A DNA stretch of 64,000 nt, from contig NZ_SEMD01000005.1 of assembly GCF_004153165.1 (NCBI RefSeq), positions 102,887-166,886 of the forward strand, read 5' to 3'. Below the pieces are notes generated by a model that saw nothing but the letters and a program-made list of their open reading frames with translations, did not search any database and had not been told where the DNA came from. Origin of the DNA: Sporolactobacillus sp. THM7-4 (GTDB lineage Bacteria; Bacillota; Bacilli; Bacillales; Sporolactobacillaceae). Positions 1-7,632 of this stretch are shown one piece after another; within the stretch, counting starts at the first letter, position 1, and each line of letters begins with the position of its first letter. Made by a program: the position numbers and the translations under genes.

Positions 1-1
1 A

Positions 2-340
2 GAAGCAGCTCAACTGCCGATAGGATCGGCTGAACTGCCGATAGAGCCGGCTCAACTGCCGATAGGACGAGTTCAACTGCCGATAGGATCGGCTCAACTG
101 CCGATAGGAGGAGCTCAACTGCCGATAGGATCGGCTCAACTGCCGATAGGATCGGCTCAACTGCCGATAGGATCGGCTCAACTGCCGATAGGATCGGCTC
201 AACTGCCGATAGAAGGAGCTCAACTGCCGATAGAAGCGGTTCAACTGCCGATAGGAGCAGTTAAACTGCCGATAGAAGGAGCTCAACTGCCGATAGGAGG
301 AGCTCAACTGCCGATAGGACGAGTTCAACTGCCGGATTAA
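2..340. repeat. 21-bp tandem repeat array, 15 full units plus a partial one
   Basis: Fifteen units follow each other at an exact 21-bp period from base 12, with the conserved core CAACTGCCGATAG followed by a variable tail (GATCGGCT, GACGAGTT, GAGGAGCT, AAGGAGCT, AAGCGGTT). The last unit, at 326, decays after CAACTGCCG. Because 21 is a multiple of three, one plus-strand frame stays open from base 2 to the TAA at 338-340 and would read QLPIGSA-like heptads; the minus strand is also open in places. No start codon or ribosome binding site is visible, so the array could be intergenic or the 3' end of a gene beyond the left edge. Two related short-period arrays occur at 41740-41815 and 57932-58037. 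Confidence 0.95.
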
Positions 341-627
341 AGAATCTGACGATAAGCCTGGGCAATTTTATCTCCGATATTTGTAGTAAAAGTAAGATAT
401 CATAAATCCGACTCAGAGTTTATTTTTTTGTTGTTCGAACTTTTCACTCTTCAGTACAAATTCAATCCATTAAATGCATCATTACACTCGACAGTCAAAA
501 AAGTTCTAATCCATTCGTCTAGTCAGGGGCTTTTTTGGATTAGGCCAGGACACAAAGGCGTCAGCCTATCCTTATGAATTCGCCCTGCATAGAGTAGTAA
601 AAAATAGATGGGTAGGTGCGTATTTCA
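341..627. other. Intergenic stretch with a hairpin and a possible sporulation promoter
   Basis: No gene is supported here. An 8-bp inverted repeat (CTAATCCA at about 511-518, TGGATTAG at about 536-543) encloses a loop with a T-run. It is not a classical terminator because the Ts lie in the loop. CATAGAGTA at 588-596 fits the CATANNNTA form of a mother-cell (SigK/SigE) -10 element ahead of the repeat-protein gene, but I see no convincing -35 element, so this is only a possibility. Confidence 0.35.
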
Positions 628-1902
628 ATGAATGAATATCCATACATTTATGATTATGATTGCCATGACTGCCGGGAACATGAAATGCATTCTCTCTCGC
701 CGGAAGCGATTCAAAATGAAATAAATTTAGGAAGATCAGGACACTATTATGAAACAAGACTTGCGAGTTTCAGGAAGATCGTAACGATCCAGCTTCTTTC
801 CTTTGACCCGGATACGGGATTGGTCGAAATGAATGTCTTTATTCCTGAACAAAGACATTCATTTTATCACCGGGAACACAATTCAAATATGCAGGGGCTT
901 ACATATCTCGGGCCGACCCCGCAGCAAACAGGCAGCCAAATGTGGGGAGTTGATAACGGAGAAACCGTGATGCAGGGTCGCCCGGGTCCGAGAACCGAAA
1001 AAATAGTTAGCACACTCCTTCATGAGTTTTTGGCTGCACCCAGTCATACAGGCAGCGGTGCACCAGGCGGTACATCGAGTCCCGGCGGAATGCCCGGGTT
1101 TCCTGGCCTGGGAACGCCAGCCCAAGGCGGAGCGCCAGTTGGCGGTGCACCAGGCGGTACATCGAGTCCCGGCGGAATGCCCGGGTTTCCTGGCCTGGGA
1201 ACGCCAGCCCAAGGCGGAGCGCCAGTTGGCGGTGCACCGGGCGGGCCATCGAGTCCCGGCGGAATGCCCGGGTTTCCGGGTCTGGGAGCGCCAGGACCCG
1301 GCGGAGCGCCAGGCAGCGGTGCACCAGGCGGTACATCGAGTCCCGGCGGAATGCCCGGGTTTCCTGGCCTGGGGACGCCAGGCCAAGGCGGAGCGCCAGG
1401 CAGCGGTGCACCAGGCGGTACATCGAGTCCCGGCGGAATGCCCGGGTTTCCTGGTCTGGGAACGCCAGGACCCGGCGGAGCGCCAGGCAGCGGTGCACCA
1501 GGCGGGCCATTGAGTCCCGGCGGAATGCTCGGGTATCCGAGTCTGGGAGCGCCAGGACCCGGCGGAGCGCCAGGCAGCGGTGCACCAGGCGGGCCATCGA
1601 GTCCCGGTGGAATGCCCGGGTATCCGGGCCATGGATTGCCGAGTTCAGGCGGAGCGCCAGGCAGCGGGGGACCAGGCGGTACATCGAGTCCCGGCGGAAT
1701 GCCCGGGTATCCGGGCCATGGATTGCCGAGTTCAGGCGGAGCGCCAGGCAGCGGGGGACCAGGCGGTACATCGAGTCCCGGCGGAGCATCATTCGGCACC
1801 CAGAGCGGAGGCGTGCCGGGAATGATGCCGGGCGGTACGAGCGGGTTGAGACCAAAACCATGGTGGTGTGCCCAATATCCGGGGCACCCATTGTGCCGCT
1901 GA
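628..1902 (+). CDS. Gly/Pro-rich 29-residue tandem-repeat protein, collagen-like in composition
   Basis: The product is 424 residues. An N-terminal non-repetitive region of about 143 residues, rich in aromatic residues and starting near YPYIYDYDCHDC, is followed by eight full copies of a 29-residue unit (GAPGGTSSPGGMPGF, then PGLGTPAQGGAPVG and variants) encoded by an 87-bp DNA repeat beginning at 1057. A partial ninth copy and a short tail ending WWCAQYPGHPLCR complete it. Glycine spacing is irregular, so this is not a strict Gly-X-Y collagen helix. The upstream in-frame GTG at 616 is possible, but TAGGTG at 613-618 sits 9 bases before the ATG at 628, which favours the ATG. There is no signal peptide or membrane segment. 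A spore-surface role is plausible in a spore former but only inferred. The N-terminal region is not recognised. Confidence 0.75.
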   Translation: MNEYPYIYDYDCHDCREHEMHSLSPEAIQNEINLGRSGHYYETRLASFRKIVTIQLLSFDPDTGLVEMNVFIPEQRHSFYHREHNSNMQGLTYLGPTPQQTGSQMWGVDNGETVMQGRPGPRTEKIVSTLLHEFLAAPSHTGSGAPGGTSSPGGMPGFPGLGTPAQGGAPVGGAPGGTSSPGGMPGFPGLGTPAQGGAPVGGAPGGPSSPGGMPGFPGLGAPGPGGAPGSGAPGGTSSPGGMPGFPGLGTPGQGGAPGSGAPGGTSSPGGMPGFPGLGTPGPGGAPGSGAPGGPLSPGGMLGYPSLGAPGPGGAPGSGAPGGPSSPGGMPGYPGHGLPSSGGAPGSGGPGGTSSPGGMPGYPGHGLPSSGGAPGSGGPGGTSSPGGASFGTQSGGVPGMMPGGTSGLRPKPWWCAQYPGHPLCR

Positions 1903-1963
1903 TGTCCGGGTGGATCGTCTCAGCCGGAATCAGGTCAGCTTTGGAACAGAAAGTTACTAATAA

Positions 1964-1992
1964 GGGGACGGAAAATTCCGTCCCCTCTTATC
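1964..1992. terminator. Bidirectional hairpin terminator
   Basis: GGGGACGGAA and TTCCGTCCCC form a 10-bp stem between two convergent genes, the repeat protein and sspH. Flanks are moderately T-rich on both strands, so it may serve both. Confidence 0.65.
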
Positions 1993-2017
1993 CCGTTCAG
2001 CGTTTATCTGTCACTGA

Positions 2018-2245
2018 TCAGAATCCCGTCCGGACACCAGTCTTACCCTGATCTACATTCATTTTTCCTTTTTCAATTAAAGATTCAACAGGCACATCCT
2101 GCTCATTTTGGGGATCATTCAGCGGGTAGATTCTTGCTGTATTTTTGTTTTCATCAACATGCTGAATATAGACAGGTTCTCCATTATAGGTTACATTTAT
2201 CATAATCGGAGATTTCGTGATTTCCTGGGCTCTTTGTTTGTCCAT
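2018..2245 (-). CDS. sspH: H-type small acid-soluble spore protein
   Basis: The 75-residue product begins MDKQRAQEI and contains VNVTYNGEPVYIQHVDE-like and ARIYPLNDPQNEQ-like segments. These are the hallmarks of the SspH family (minor SASPs packed in the spore core). The first 60 residues match the usual family length. The extra tail of about 15 residues (KMNVDQGKTGVRTGF) is longer than the B. subtilis protein. An AAAGGTGG ribosome binding site lies 8 bases ahead of the ATG on the minus strand. SspH genes are normally read by forespore SigG, but no clear SigG promoter could be assigned. The gene shows that the organism makes endospores. Confidence 0.9.
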   Translation of the reverse strand: MDKQRAQEITKSPIMINVTYNGEPVYIQHVDENKNTARIYPLNDPQNEQDVPVESLIEKGKMNVDQGKTGVRTGF

Positions 2246-2575
2246 CGTTCATACCACCTTTTTGTTATTTACATGAATCCATAAAGATGCAGTGGAAAAT
2301 CGTACAGTTCAACTATGGACCATACTCCACCTGGAGACCTGGCTTAGCCAGGTTGTCTTTACAGGATTACTATTTGCTTTTATCCTGCGGGGTATTCAAA
2401 AAGGACAGGCGGGACAAACAGAGCGGTCTTATCCGTTTATCAGGGCTGCCGGAAGGTCAAACGCAGAACCACAGGGCCAGACTGGACGGCTGAAGGGTTT
2501 ACTGATGGAGGCGACGTCCTGTTCCGGCTTGTATTATCCAAAAAAGGGATCATTATCGAATCAGGAGGGATAAAA
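2246..2575. other. Intergenic stretch without a supported gene
   Basis: Short overlapping open frames exist on the plus strand from 2287 and 2292, but neither has a good ribosome binding site or a recognisable domain, and each overlaps the other. It probably holds the divergent promoters of sspH and the YbaK-family gene. Confidence 0.4.
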
Positions 2576-3076
2576 GTGTCTGTTGAAGGAGTACGGACTT
2601 ATTTTCAACAATTCAATCGTGAGAAGGATATTATCGAATTGGAACTCTCCAGTGCGACGGTTGATCTGGCTGCGAAGGCGCTTCATGTCGAGCCGGAACG
2701 TATCGCTAAAACACTGGCGTTCAGAGGCGAGGACCGGGTGGGCGCCATGCTGGTCGTTTCAGCTGGTGACGCAAAAATTGATAATAAGAAGTTTCGTCAT
2801 ACTTTCGGATTCAAAGCTCATATGCTGTCACCGGAGGAAACCCTTAATTTAGTCGGACATGCGGTTGGCGGGGTCTGCCCTTTCGCCCTGAAGCATGATT
2901 GGCCTGTCTTCATGGATGTTTCGCTTCAGCGGTTTGAACGTGTTTTTCCCGCATGCGGAAGCAGTACTTCGGCTATTGAACTGACTATTGATGAACTTTA
3001 CCAGTATGGAAAGGCGAAAGAATGGGTCGATGTTTGCAAAGGATGGCAGGAAGAAACGGATTCGTCCGGGAATTGA
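2576..3076 (+). CDS. YbaK/EbsC-family aminoacyl-tRNA deacylase
   Basis: This 166-residue stand-alone YbaK domain resembles B. subtilis YwhH. The family hydrolyses mischarged aminoacyl-tRNAs, for example Cys-tRNA(Pro) or Ala-tRNA(Pro), in the cytoplasm. The conserved catalytic-type lysine lies in IAKTLAF (residue 45), and the family GGVxP loop is present as HAVGGVCPF (residues 96-103). The serine often found in that loop is a cysteine here. Translation starts at GTG 2576 after the site AGGAGGG. Length is typical. The specific tRNA substrate cannot be read from the sequence. Confidence 0.85.
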   Translation: MSVEGVRTYFQQFNREKDIIELELSSATVDLAAKALHVEPERIAKTLAFRGEDRVGAMLVVSAGDAKIDNKKFRHTFGFKAHMLSPEETLNLVGHAVGGVCPFALKHDWPVFMDVSLQRFERVFPACGSSTSAIELTIDELYQYGKAKEWVDVCKGWQEETDSSGN

Positions 3077-3400
3077 ACCAGGGGGAATGGCGCTTAACAA
3101 ACATCCGGGACCCGGTCTGGCAGTTCTATCTGCTTAAGCCGGCATATAAAGAATGGCATTTATAAAAGTAAGCCTCCCGGCAAAATCGGGGTTAATTAAC
3201 GTCCGTTCGGGCAACTTAAAAATGTTTCGGCACTCAGGGTCTTTTTCGGGCAAAAATCCATTCGGAAAGTGATTAGCTGATCGATTCTTATTTCTTTAAA
3301 GGGTCCGAAATTCATGATATTATGGAAGAACTGCCGGGTTAAACGTGGATTTTACTCGCCTGCCCGGGCAAGGGAAGCGACGGAAGAAAAGAGTGATGCA

Positions 3401-4813
3401 ATGAGTGCAATAGGAAAAGAGGAACTACAGAGCGGCGAGCAGCAGTTCAAAGTCACGCCAATCGTCCTTGTACTGGTATCGGGAGCTTTCGTAACGATAT
3501 TAAATCAGACTTTACTCGTTACTGCACTTCCGAGTATCATGAGAGAACTTAATCTGGCTTCTAACCTGGTACAATGGCTGCAAACAGTTTTTCTGCTCGT
3601 CAATGGGATCATGATCCCGGTAACGGCTTTTCTCGTTGGCAGGTTTACGACAAGGAGGCTGTTTATTTTTGCGATCGGGTCGTTTGCTTTTGGCACATTA
3701 GTCTGCGCTGTTGCTCCGAATTTTACTATTCTGGTGATCGGAAGAATTATTCAGGCTGTGGGTGCGGGAATTATGATGCCGCTGATGCAAACCGTGATGT
3801 TTATCATTTTCCCTGTTGAAAAACGTGGTTCGGCGATGGGGATTTTTGGATTGGTAATCGGATTTGCGCCAGCGATCGGACCCACACTTTCCGGGTGGCT
3901 TGTAAACCAATATCCATGGCGTGTTTTGTTTTACATCGTCCTGCCTGTAGCCCTGATCGATATGGTCTGCGCTTACTTTATATTAAAGAATGTTACCAGA
4001 CTGACCTATCCAAAGTTGGATATTTTATCTATTCTATTATCGACTGTCGGTTTTGGCGGTCTTCTTTATGGATCGAGCATAGCAGGGAGTGTCGGCTGGA
4101 TTCATCCTGAAGTTTTGATGACGCTCGTGATCGGAGCAGTCGCACTGGTCGCGTTTATTATACGACAATTTTATCTGGAGCAGCCGATTCTTGAGTTCAG
4201 GGTTTTTCAATACTCGCTTTTTACTTTAACAACAGTTATCGGCATGCTTATTTTTGCCGTATTTATCGCCGGAGCGACGATTCTGCCTATTTATATGCAG
4301 GAGATGCTCGGGTTTTCTCCACTTGAATCAGGGTTGATGCTGCTTCCCGGAGCGGTTCTCATGGGAATTATGTCTCCAATTACAGGCAGAATCTTTGATA
4401 AGGTAGGCGCCAGGGGATTATCCATTACCGGCATTCTGATTCTTTTTTTGATGACGGTGCTGATGAGCCGGCTTGATAAATCCACATCGTTTACTTACCT
4501 GGCAATAATCAATGCACTGCGTATGTTCGGGCTTTCGATGGTGATGATGCCGTCGACAACAGCGGGACTAAATCAGCTTCCTTCAAAATTGATTCCTCAC
4601 GGAACAGCGATGAATAATACGATGCGCCAGGTCGCGGGGTCAATCGGAACCGCTATTCTGTTCACTATTATGGCAAATACTTCCCTTGATCCGAAAAAAT
4701 ATGGAGCTGAAGGACTTATCCACGGTGTGGATATCGCTTTTTTAACCGCATCGGTCCTTTGCGCCGCCGCTCTTGCACTTTCCTTCTTTATCAGAAAACC
4801 GGGGCTACGCTGA
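3401..4813 (+). CDS. DHA2-family (EmrB/QacA-type) MFS drug efflux transporter, LmrB-like
   Basis: About 470 residues with a 14-TM profile. Features include the MFS antiporter motif region (GRIIQAVGAGIMMPLM), the loop EKRGSAMGIFGL, PAIGPTLSGWL, and the DHA2 C-terminal signature TTAGLNQLPSKL followed by PHGTAMNNT. The family exports lipophilic antibiotics and other toxic compounds by proton antiport across the cytoplasmic membrane. The ORF extends upstream to ATG 3314, but those 29 residues are charged and unlike the family, so ATG 3401 (MSAIGKEE) is preferred. A paralogue with the same motifs lies at 7633-9099. No regulator is adjacent. The natural substrate is unknown. Confidence 0.85.
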   Translation: MSAIGKEELQSGEQQFKVTPIVLVLVSGAFVTILNQTLLVTALPSIMRELNLASNLVQWLQTVFLLVNGIMIPVTAFLVGRFTTRRLFIFAIGSFAFGTLVCAVAPNFTILVIGRIIQAVGAGIMMPLMQTVMFIIFPVEKRGSAMGIFGLVIGFAPAIGPTLSGWLVNQYPWRVLFYIVLPVALIDMVCAYFILKNVTRLTYPKLDILSILLSTVGFGGLLYGSSIAGSVGWIHPEVLMTLVIGAVALVAFIIRQFYLEQPILEFRVFQYSLFTLTTVIGMLIFAVFIAGATILPIYMQEMLGFSPLESGLMLLPGAVLMGIMSPITGRIFDKVGARGLSITGILILFLMTVLMSRLDKSTSFTYLAIINALRMFGLSMVMMPSTTAGLNQLPSKLIPHGTAMNNTMRQVAGSIGTAILFTIMANTSLDPKKYGAEGLIHGVDIAFLTASVLCAAALALSFFIRKPGLR

Positions 4814-4820
4814 GTTGAAA

Positions 4821-4860
4821 GAAAACGCTTGTCTCCTCTTAAGGTGACAGGCGTTTTTTC
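4821..4860 (+). terminator. Rho-independent terminator after the first MFS gene
   Basis: AAAACGCTTGTCTCC pairs with GGTGACAGGCGTTTT, followed by TTTTTTC, 8 bases past the stop codon. Confidence 0.85.
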
Positions 4861-5074
4861 GTATAAAAGTGGTTAACGAACCATACTTATAAGCATATAA
4901 GCATAATCTGATGATGAAAAGAGGCGGCCATCGTGGTACAACAAACAGTATACTGATCATGAAACCCCCGACTTTTCTAATCCACTCTGGCTGCGTGCAC
5001 ATATTTTTCAGATCATCGGTTTTTATTATCCTCAATGCATAGATGAGATTTCAGGCGGTTACTTTCACTGTTTT

Positions 5075-6148
5075 ATGGATGACGGAACGGTTTGTGACGA
5101 ACTAAACAAGCCACTCGTTGGAACAGCACGCTTTATTTATAATTTCAGTGTCGGAGTGCAGCTTGGCGGACCGCCCGAATGGAAAAAGGCAGCTGAGCAT
5201 GGGCTTCATTTTCTCAACCGTTATTTTCGTGACCGGGAATACGGGGGCTACTACGCGCATTTAAAGGGGCATCTGGCCGATAATCCATCCAAGTTTGCTT
5301 ATGGGCACGCGTTTGCTCTGCTTGCGGTTTCGGCTGCCGGTCAGGCGGGGATCTCATGGGCCTTTCCCTTCATAGAGGAAATTTATGACATACTGGAATC
5401 CCGTTTCTGGGACAGCCGTTACGGTTTATACATTGATAAGCGGTCTTTTGATTTTCGAGAAGCTGACCCTTATCGAGGGCAAAATGCGAATATGCATCTT
5501 TGTGAAGCGATGATTGCCGCATATGAAGCAACAGGAAATCAAAGGTATCTGCGGCGCGCCCTCCAGCTGGCCCATGCGGTTACCGTCCGACTGGCAGGGA
5601 AAACAGGAGGATTGATCTGGGAACAGTATGATAAGAACTGGAATCCGGACTGGCGATATCATAAAGAGTATGCAGGAAATGAATTCAGACTGTACGGATA
5701 CATTCCCGGGCACTCGATTGAATGGAGCAAACTCCTGATCAAGCTCTCGGGATATATCCCTGATCAATGGATCCTGCAGCGGGCGTATTTCTTATATAAT
5801 CGCGCTTTAAGAATAGCAACTGATTTCAAGTATGGTGGGTTATTTTTTTCAATTTCTCCGAAAGGCAGGCTGCTGAACGGGAATAAATATTATTGGGTCA
5901 TGGCTGAAGCAATCGGTGCTTCGGCGCATTTTGCTTCATTAAGCTCGCAATCTTTTTATCTCGAAGCCTATGAATCCTTGTTTAAGTATTGCTGGACATT
6001 TTTTATTGATAAAAAGTATGGCGGCTGGTATCAGAAATTAAACAGAGAAAATCAGAAACTGACGGCTGTAAAAAGCCCGCCTCCTAAAACGGATTATCAT
6101 CCGATTGCCAATTGCCTGGAAGCCATCCGTGCCTTTCAGATCAGATAA
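5075..6148 (+). CDS. N-acylglucosamine 2-epimerase (AGE) family protein with damaged or unusual 5' end
   Basis: The 357 residues from the first ATG show the AGE (alpha/alpha)6-barrel pattern: YGHAFALLAVSA, ANMHLCEAMIAAYEATGN, PGHSIEWSKLLI and WYQKLNRE-like segments. AGE proteins isomerise sugars such as N-acylglucosamine, mannose or cellobiose. Family-like coding sequence continues upstream in the same frame (PLWLRAHIFQIIGFYYPQ, then EISGGYFHCF) back to about 4934, with an in-frame stop at about 4907 and no ATG, GTG or TTG between. A GTG at 4933 with AGAGG 8 bases before it lies one frame off. This suggests a one-base insertion near 4933-4954, so the gene may be frameshifted. Substrate unknown. 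Confidence 0.7.
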   Translation: MDDGTVCDELNKPLVGTARFIYNFSVGVQLGGPPEWKKAAEHGLHFLNRYFRDREYGGYYAHLKGHLADNPSKFAYGHAFALLAVSAAGQAGISWAFPFIEEIYDILESRFWDSRYGLYIDKRSFDFREADPYRGQNANMHLCEAMIAAYEATGNQRYLRRALQLAHAVTVRLAGKTGGLIWEQYDKNWNPDWRYHKEYAGNEFRLYGYIPGHSIEWSKLLIKLSGYIPDQWILQRAYFLYNRALRIATDFKYGGLFFSISPKGRLLNGNKYYWVMAEAIGASAHFASLSSQSFYLEAYESLFKYCWTFFIDKKYGGWYQKLNRENQKLTAVKSPPPKTDYHPIANCLEAIRAFQIR

Positions 6149-6265
6149 GGTTTGCAAGCGAACTAGTAAATTACTTCCATTCGGATATTTTTCGAACAGA
6201 ATGATTGATTTTGCAAACTGTATCTATTATAATTACACTAACCTTCTTGAAGAGGGATCGATAGA

Positions 6266-6712
6266 ATGAATAGCGAGTTTACAATAGCAGTCCACTGTCT
6301 TATTGTGCTGGCGCGCATTCCGGGGCATATGTCCAGCAGTGAGGCGCTTTCGAGAAAGGTTCACGCTCATCCGGCCAGAGTTCGGAAGATTATGAGTGTT
6401 TTGCGCAGGAATGAACTTGTCATGACCAAAGAAGGACTTGGCGGAGGATATCGGCTGAACTGTGAGCCTTGCAAAGTTACTTTAGCCCTTGTCTATCGGA
6501 CCATTGCGTGTGAGGCGCTGAAACTGAATTGGAGTTCCGGGGATGACAAAAATGATCCGGCGTTTCGAAGTGTTCAGACGGTCATGAATCATACATTTCA
6601 GAATGCCGAAATGGTGCTGGAAAAGTATTTGGAACAATTGACAATTGCTTCGCTTCTTGAGCAGACGGAACAATCCATGAAACAAATGTTACTCAGTCAG
6701 GCAGAAAGTTAG
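6266..6712 (+). CDS. Rrf2-family transcriptional regulator
   Basis: 148 residues. The N-terminal winged helix-turn-helix is typical of Rrf2 proteins: FTIAVHCLIVLARIPG, SSSEALSRKVHAHPARVRKIMSVL, then the wing GLGGGYRL. Some family members carry a three-cysteine iron-sulphur cluster. Here the region after the wing has only CEPC and one later cysteine, so it resembles the YwnA-like group and cluster binding is uncertain. GAAGAGGG precedes the ATG. It is transcribed alone between the AGE gene and the IDEAL-like gene. Its target is not evident. Confidence 0.85.
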   Translation: MNSEFTIAVHCLIVLARIPGHMSSSEALSRKVHAHPARVRKIMSVLRRNELVMTKEGLGGGYRLNCEPCKVTLALVYRTIACEALKLNWSSGDDKNDPAFRSVQTVMNHTFQNAEMVLEKYLEQLTIASLLEQTEQSMKQMLLSQAES

Positions 6713-6785
6713 CTTGTTTCCGTGGAAGAGAACAAGCGTGAGATAGTAAAATTTTTGTTCAAAAGATACCGCTCCTTGAGAATGT

Positions 6786-6822
6786 GGTTTTTCAGCTTAA
6801 ATAAACTGAAAAAACCGCTGAT
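6786..6822. other. Hairpin upstream of the IDEAL-like gene
   Basis: GGTTTTTCAG and CTGAAAAAACC form a near-perfect stem around an A/T-rich loop about 50 bases before the next start codon. It could be a terminator for the Rrf2 gene or a leader element. No T-run follows it on the plus strand. Confidence 0.4.
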
Positions 6823-6873
6823 CGGAAGAGAGTGTTTTTTGAACAACCACAAATAAAGGATCGGTGGTGAAAG

Positions 6874-7242
6874 ATGATGCAGCAGGAGTCCAAGTGGAAA
6901 AAGGGCGATTGGATCAAGGGAAGAACAGTAAACGGCGAATTAATGCACGGTTATATTGTTGATTATAACGATGAAGACGGGACCGTTAAAGTTCACGTTG
7001 TCGCTTGTGACCGTGAATCAACAGTCGGACGGACGGTAGAAACGCTCGGTTATTTAATTAAACCGTTTCCGATTCAGCCACTGAACGGGGAGCAATTGCG
7101 CAGTATGACTGACCTTGCCCTGATGACTTCCGATCGTGAATGGTTTATGGACCTGTCGTCTAAGCTGGCCGGAATGAGCCGGGATACTCATGATGATTCA
7201 TCATCACGTTCCGATTCATGGTACTGGTCCGCACAACGTTGA
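6874..7242 (+). CDS. Small protein with a C-terminal IDEAL-like motif
   Basis: 122 residues. Residues 1-65 are a beta-rich basic module (KWKKGDWIKG, HGYIVDYNDEDGTVKVHVVA). Residues about 78-99 (MTDLALMTSDREWFMDLSSKL) resemble the IDEAL motif found in several small Bacillus proteins. The tail is Ser/Asp/Trp-rich. No signal peptide or membrane segment is seen. The likely start is the ATG at 6874 with GGTGG upstream; a second ATG follows immediately. Function is not known. The IDEAL assignment rests on motif memory rather than a search. Confidence 0.55.
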   Translation: MMQQESKWKKGDWIKGRTVNGELMHGYIVDYNDEDGTVKVHVVACDRESTVGRTVETLGYLIKPFPIQPLNGEQLRSMTDLALMTSDREWFMDLSSKLAGMSRDTHDDSSSRSDSWYWSAQR

Positions 7243-7268
7243 GGCGTTTTAGGTACAAAATAGTCGAG

Positions 7269-7308
7269 GTGTCTGCAGGATGAACTGCGGGCACTTTTTT
7301 TTTATTCA
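7269..7308 (+). terminator. Rho-independent terminator
   Basis: GTGTCTGCAG pairs with CTGCGGGCAC (two G-U pairs) and is followed by nine Ts. The rest of 7309-7632 holds no supported gene and carries the leader of the next MFS gene. Confidence 0.85.
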
Positions 7309-7632
7309 AAAAAATGGATTGAAAAGTGGTCTGAGTGCGACTGAGAAGGAGCCGGGGGTATTAAGGGAAATGGGTATAAGGCAAGACCGGGATGATAAAA
7401 TAAAACATGTCCTGAGTAAAATTCTTTTTTCTTTTTTAAGATTGTGAGAAAATCTAATGAGCACCGAAAAAGCCGGGATAAAATCACCAACCGAAGGCTC
7501 TGTACTTCCAGACCCGGATCCGTATATACCGTGTTATACCAGACGGGTAGTCACGCTTGATCTCATCACTTAGAAAGATTTGCTTTACAGCCTTACTGGA
7601 AACGAGAAACCCTGACAGGAGGAATTTTAGTA

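Noticed and set aside
2-340. CRISPR array
   Set aside because: Units abut at 21 bp with no unique spacers and no cas genes in the window.
883-1891. Long open frames on both strands across the Gly/Pro repeat gene
   Set aside because: The 87-bp repeat is a multiple of three, so any frame open in one unit is open in all. They lack ribosome binding sites and give Arg/Trp-rich junk.
628-1902. True collagen-like (Gly-X-Y) protein such as BclA
   Set aside because: Glycine spacing is irregular within the 29-residue unit, so a triple helix is not supported.
2287-2573. Two overlapping short ORFs between sspH and the YbaK gene
   Set aside because: No ribosome binding site, no domain, mutually overlapping frames.
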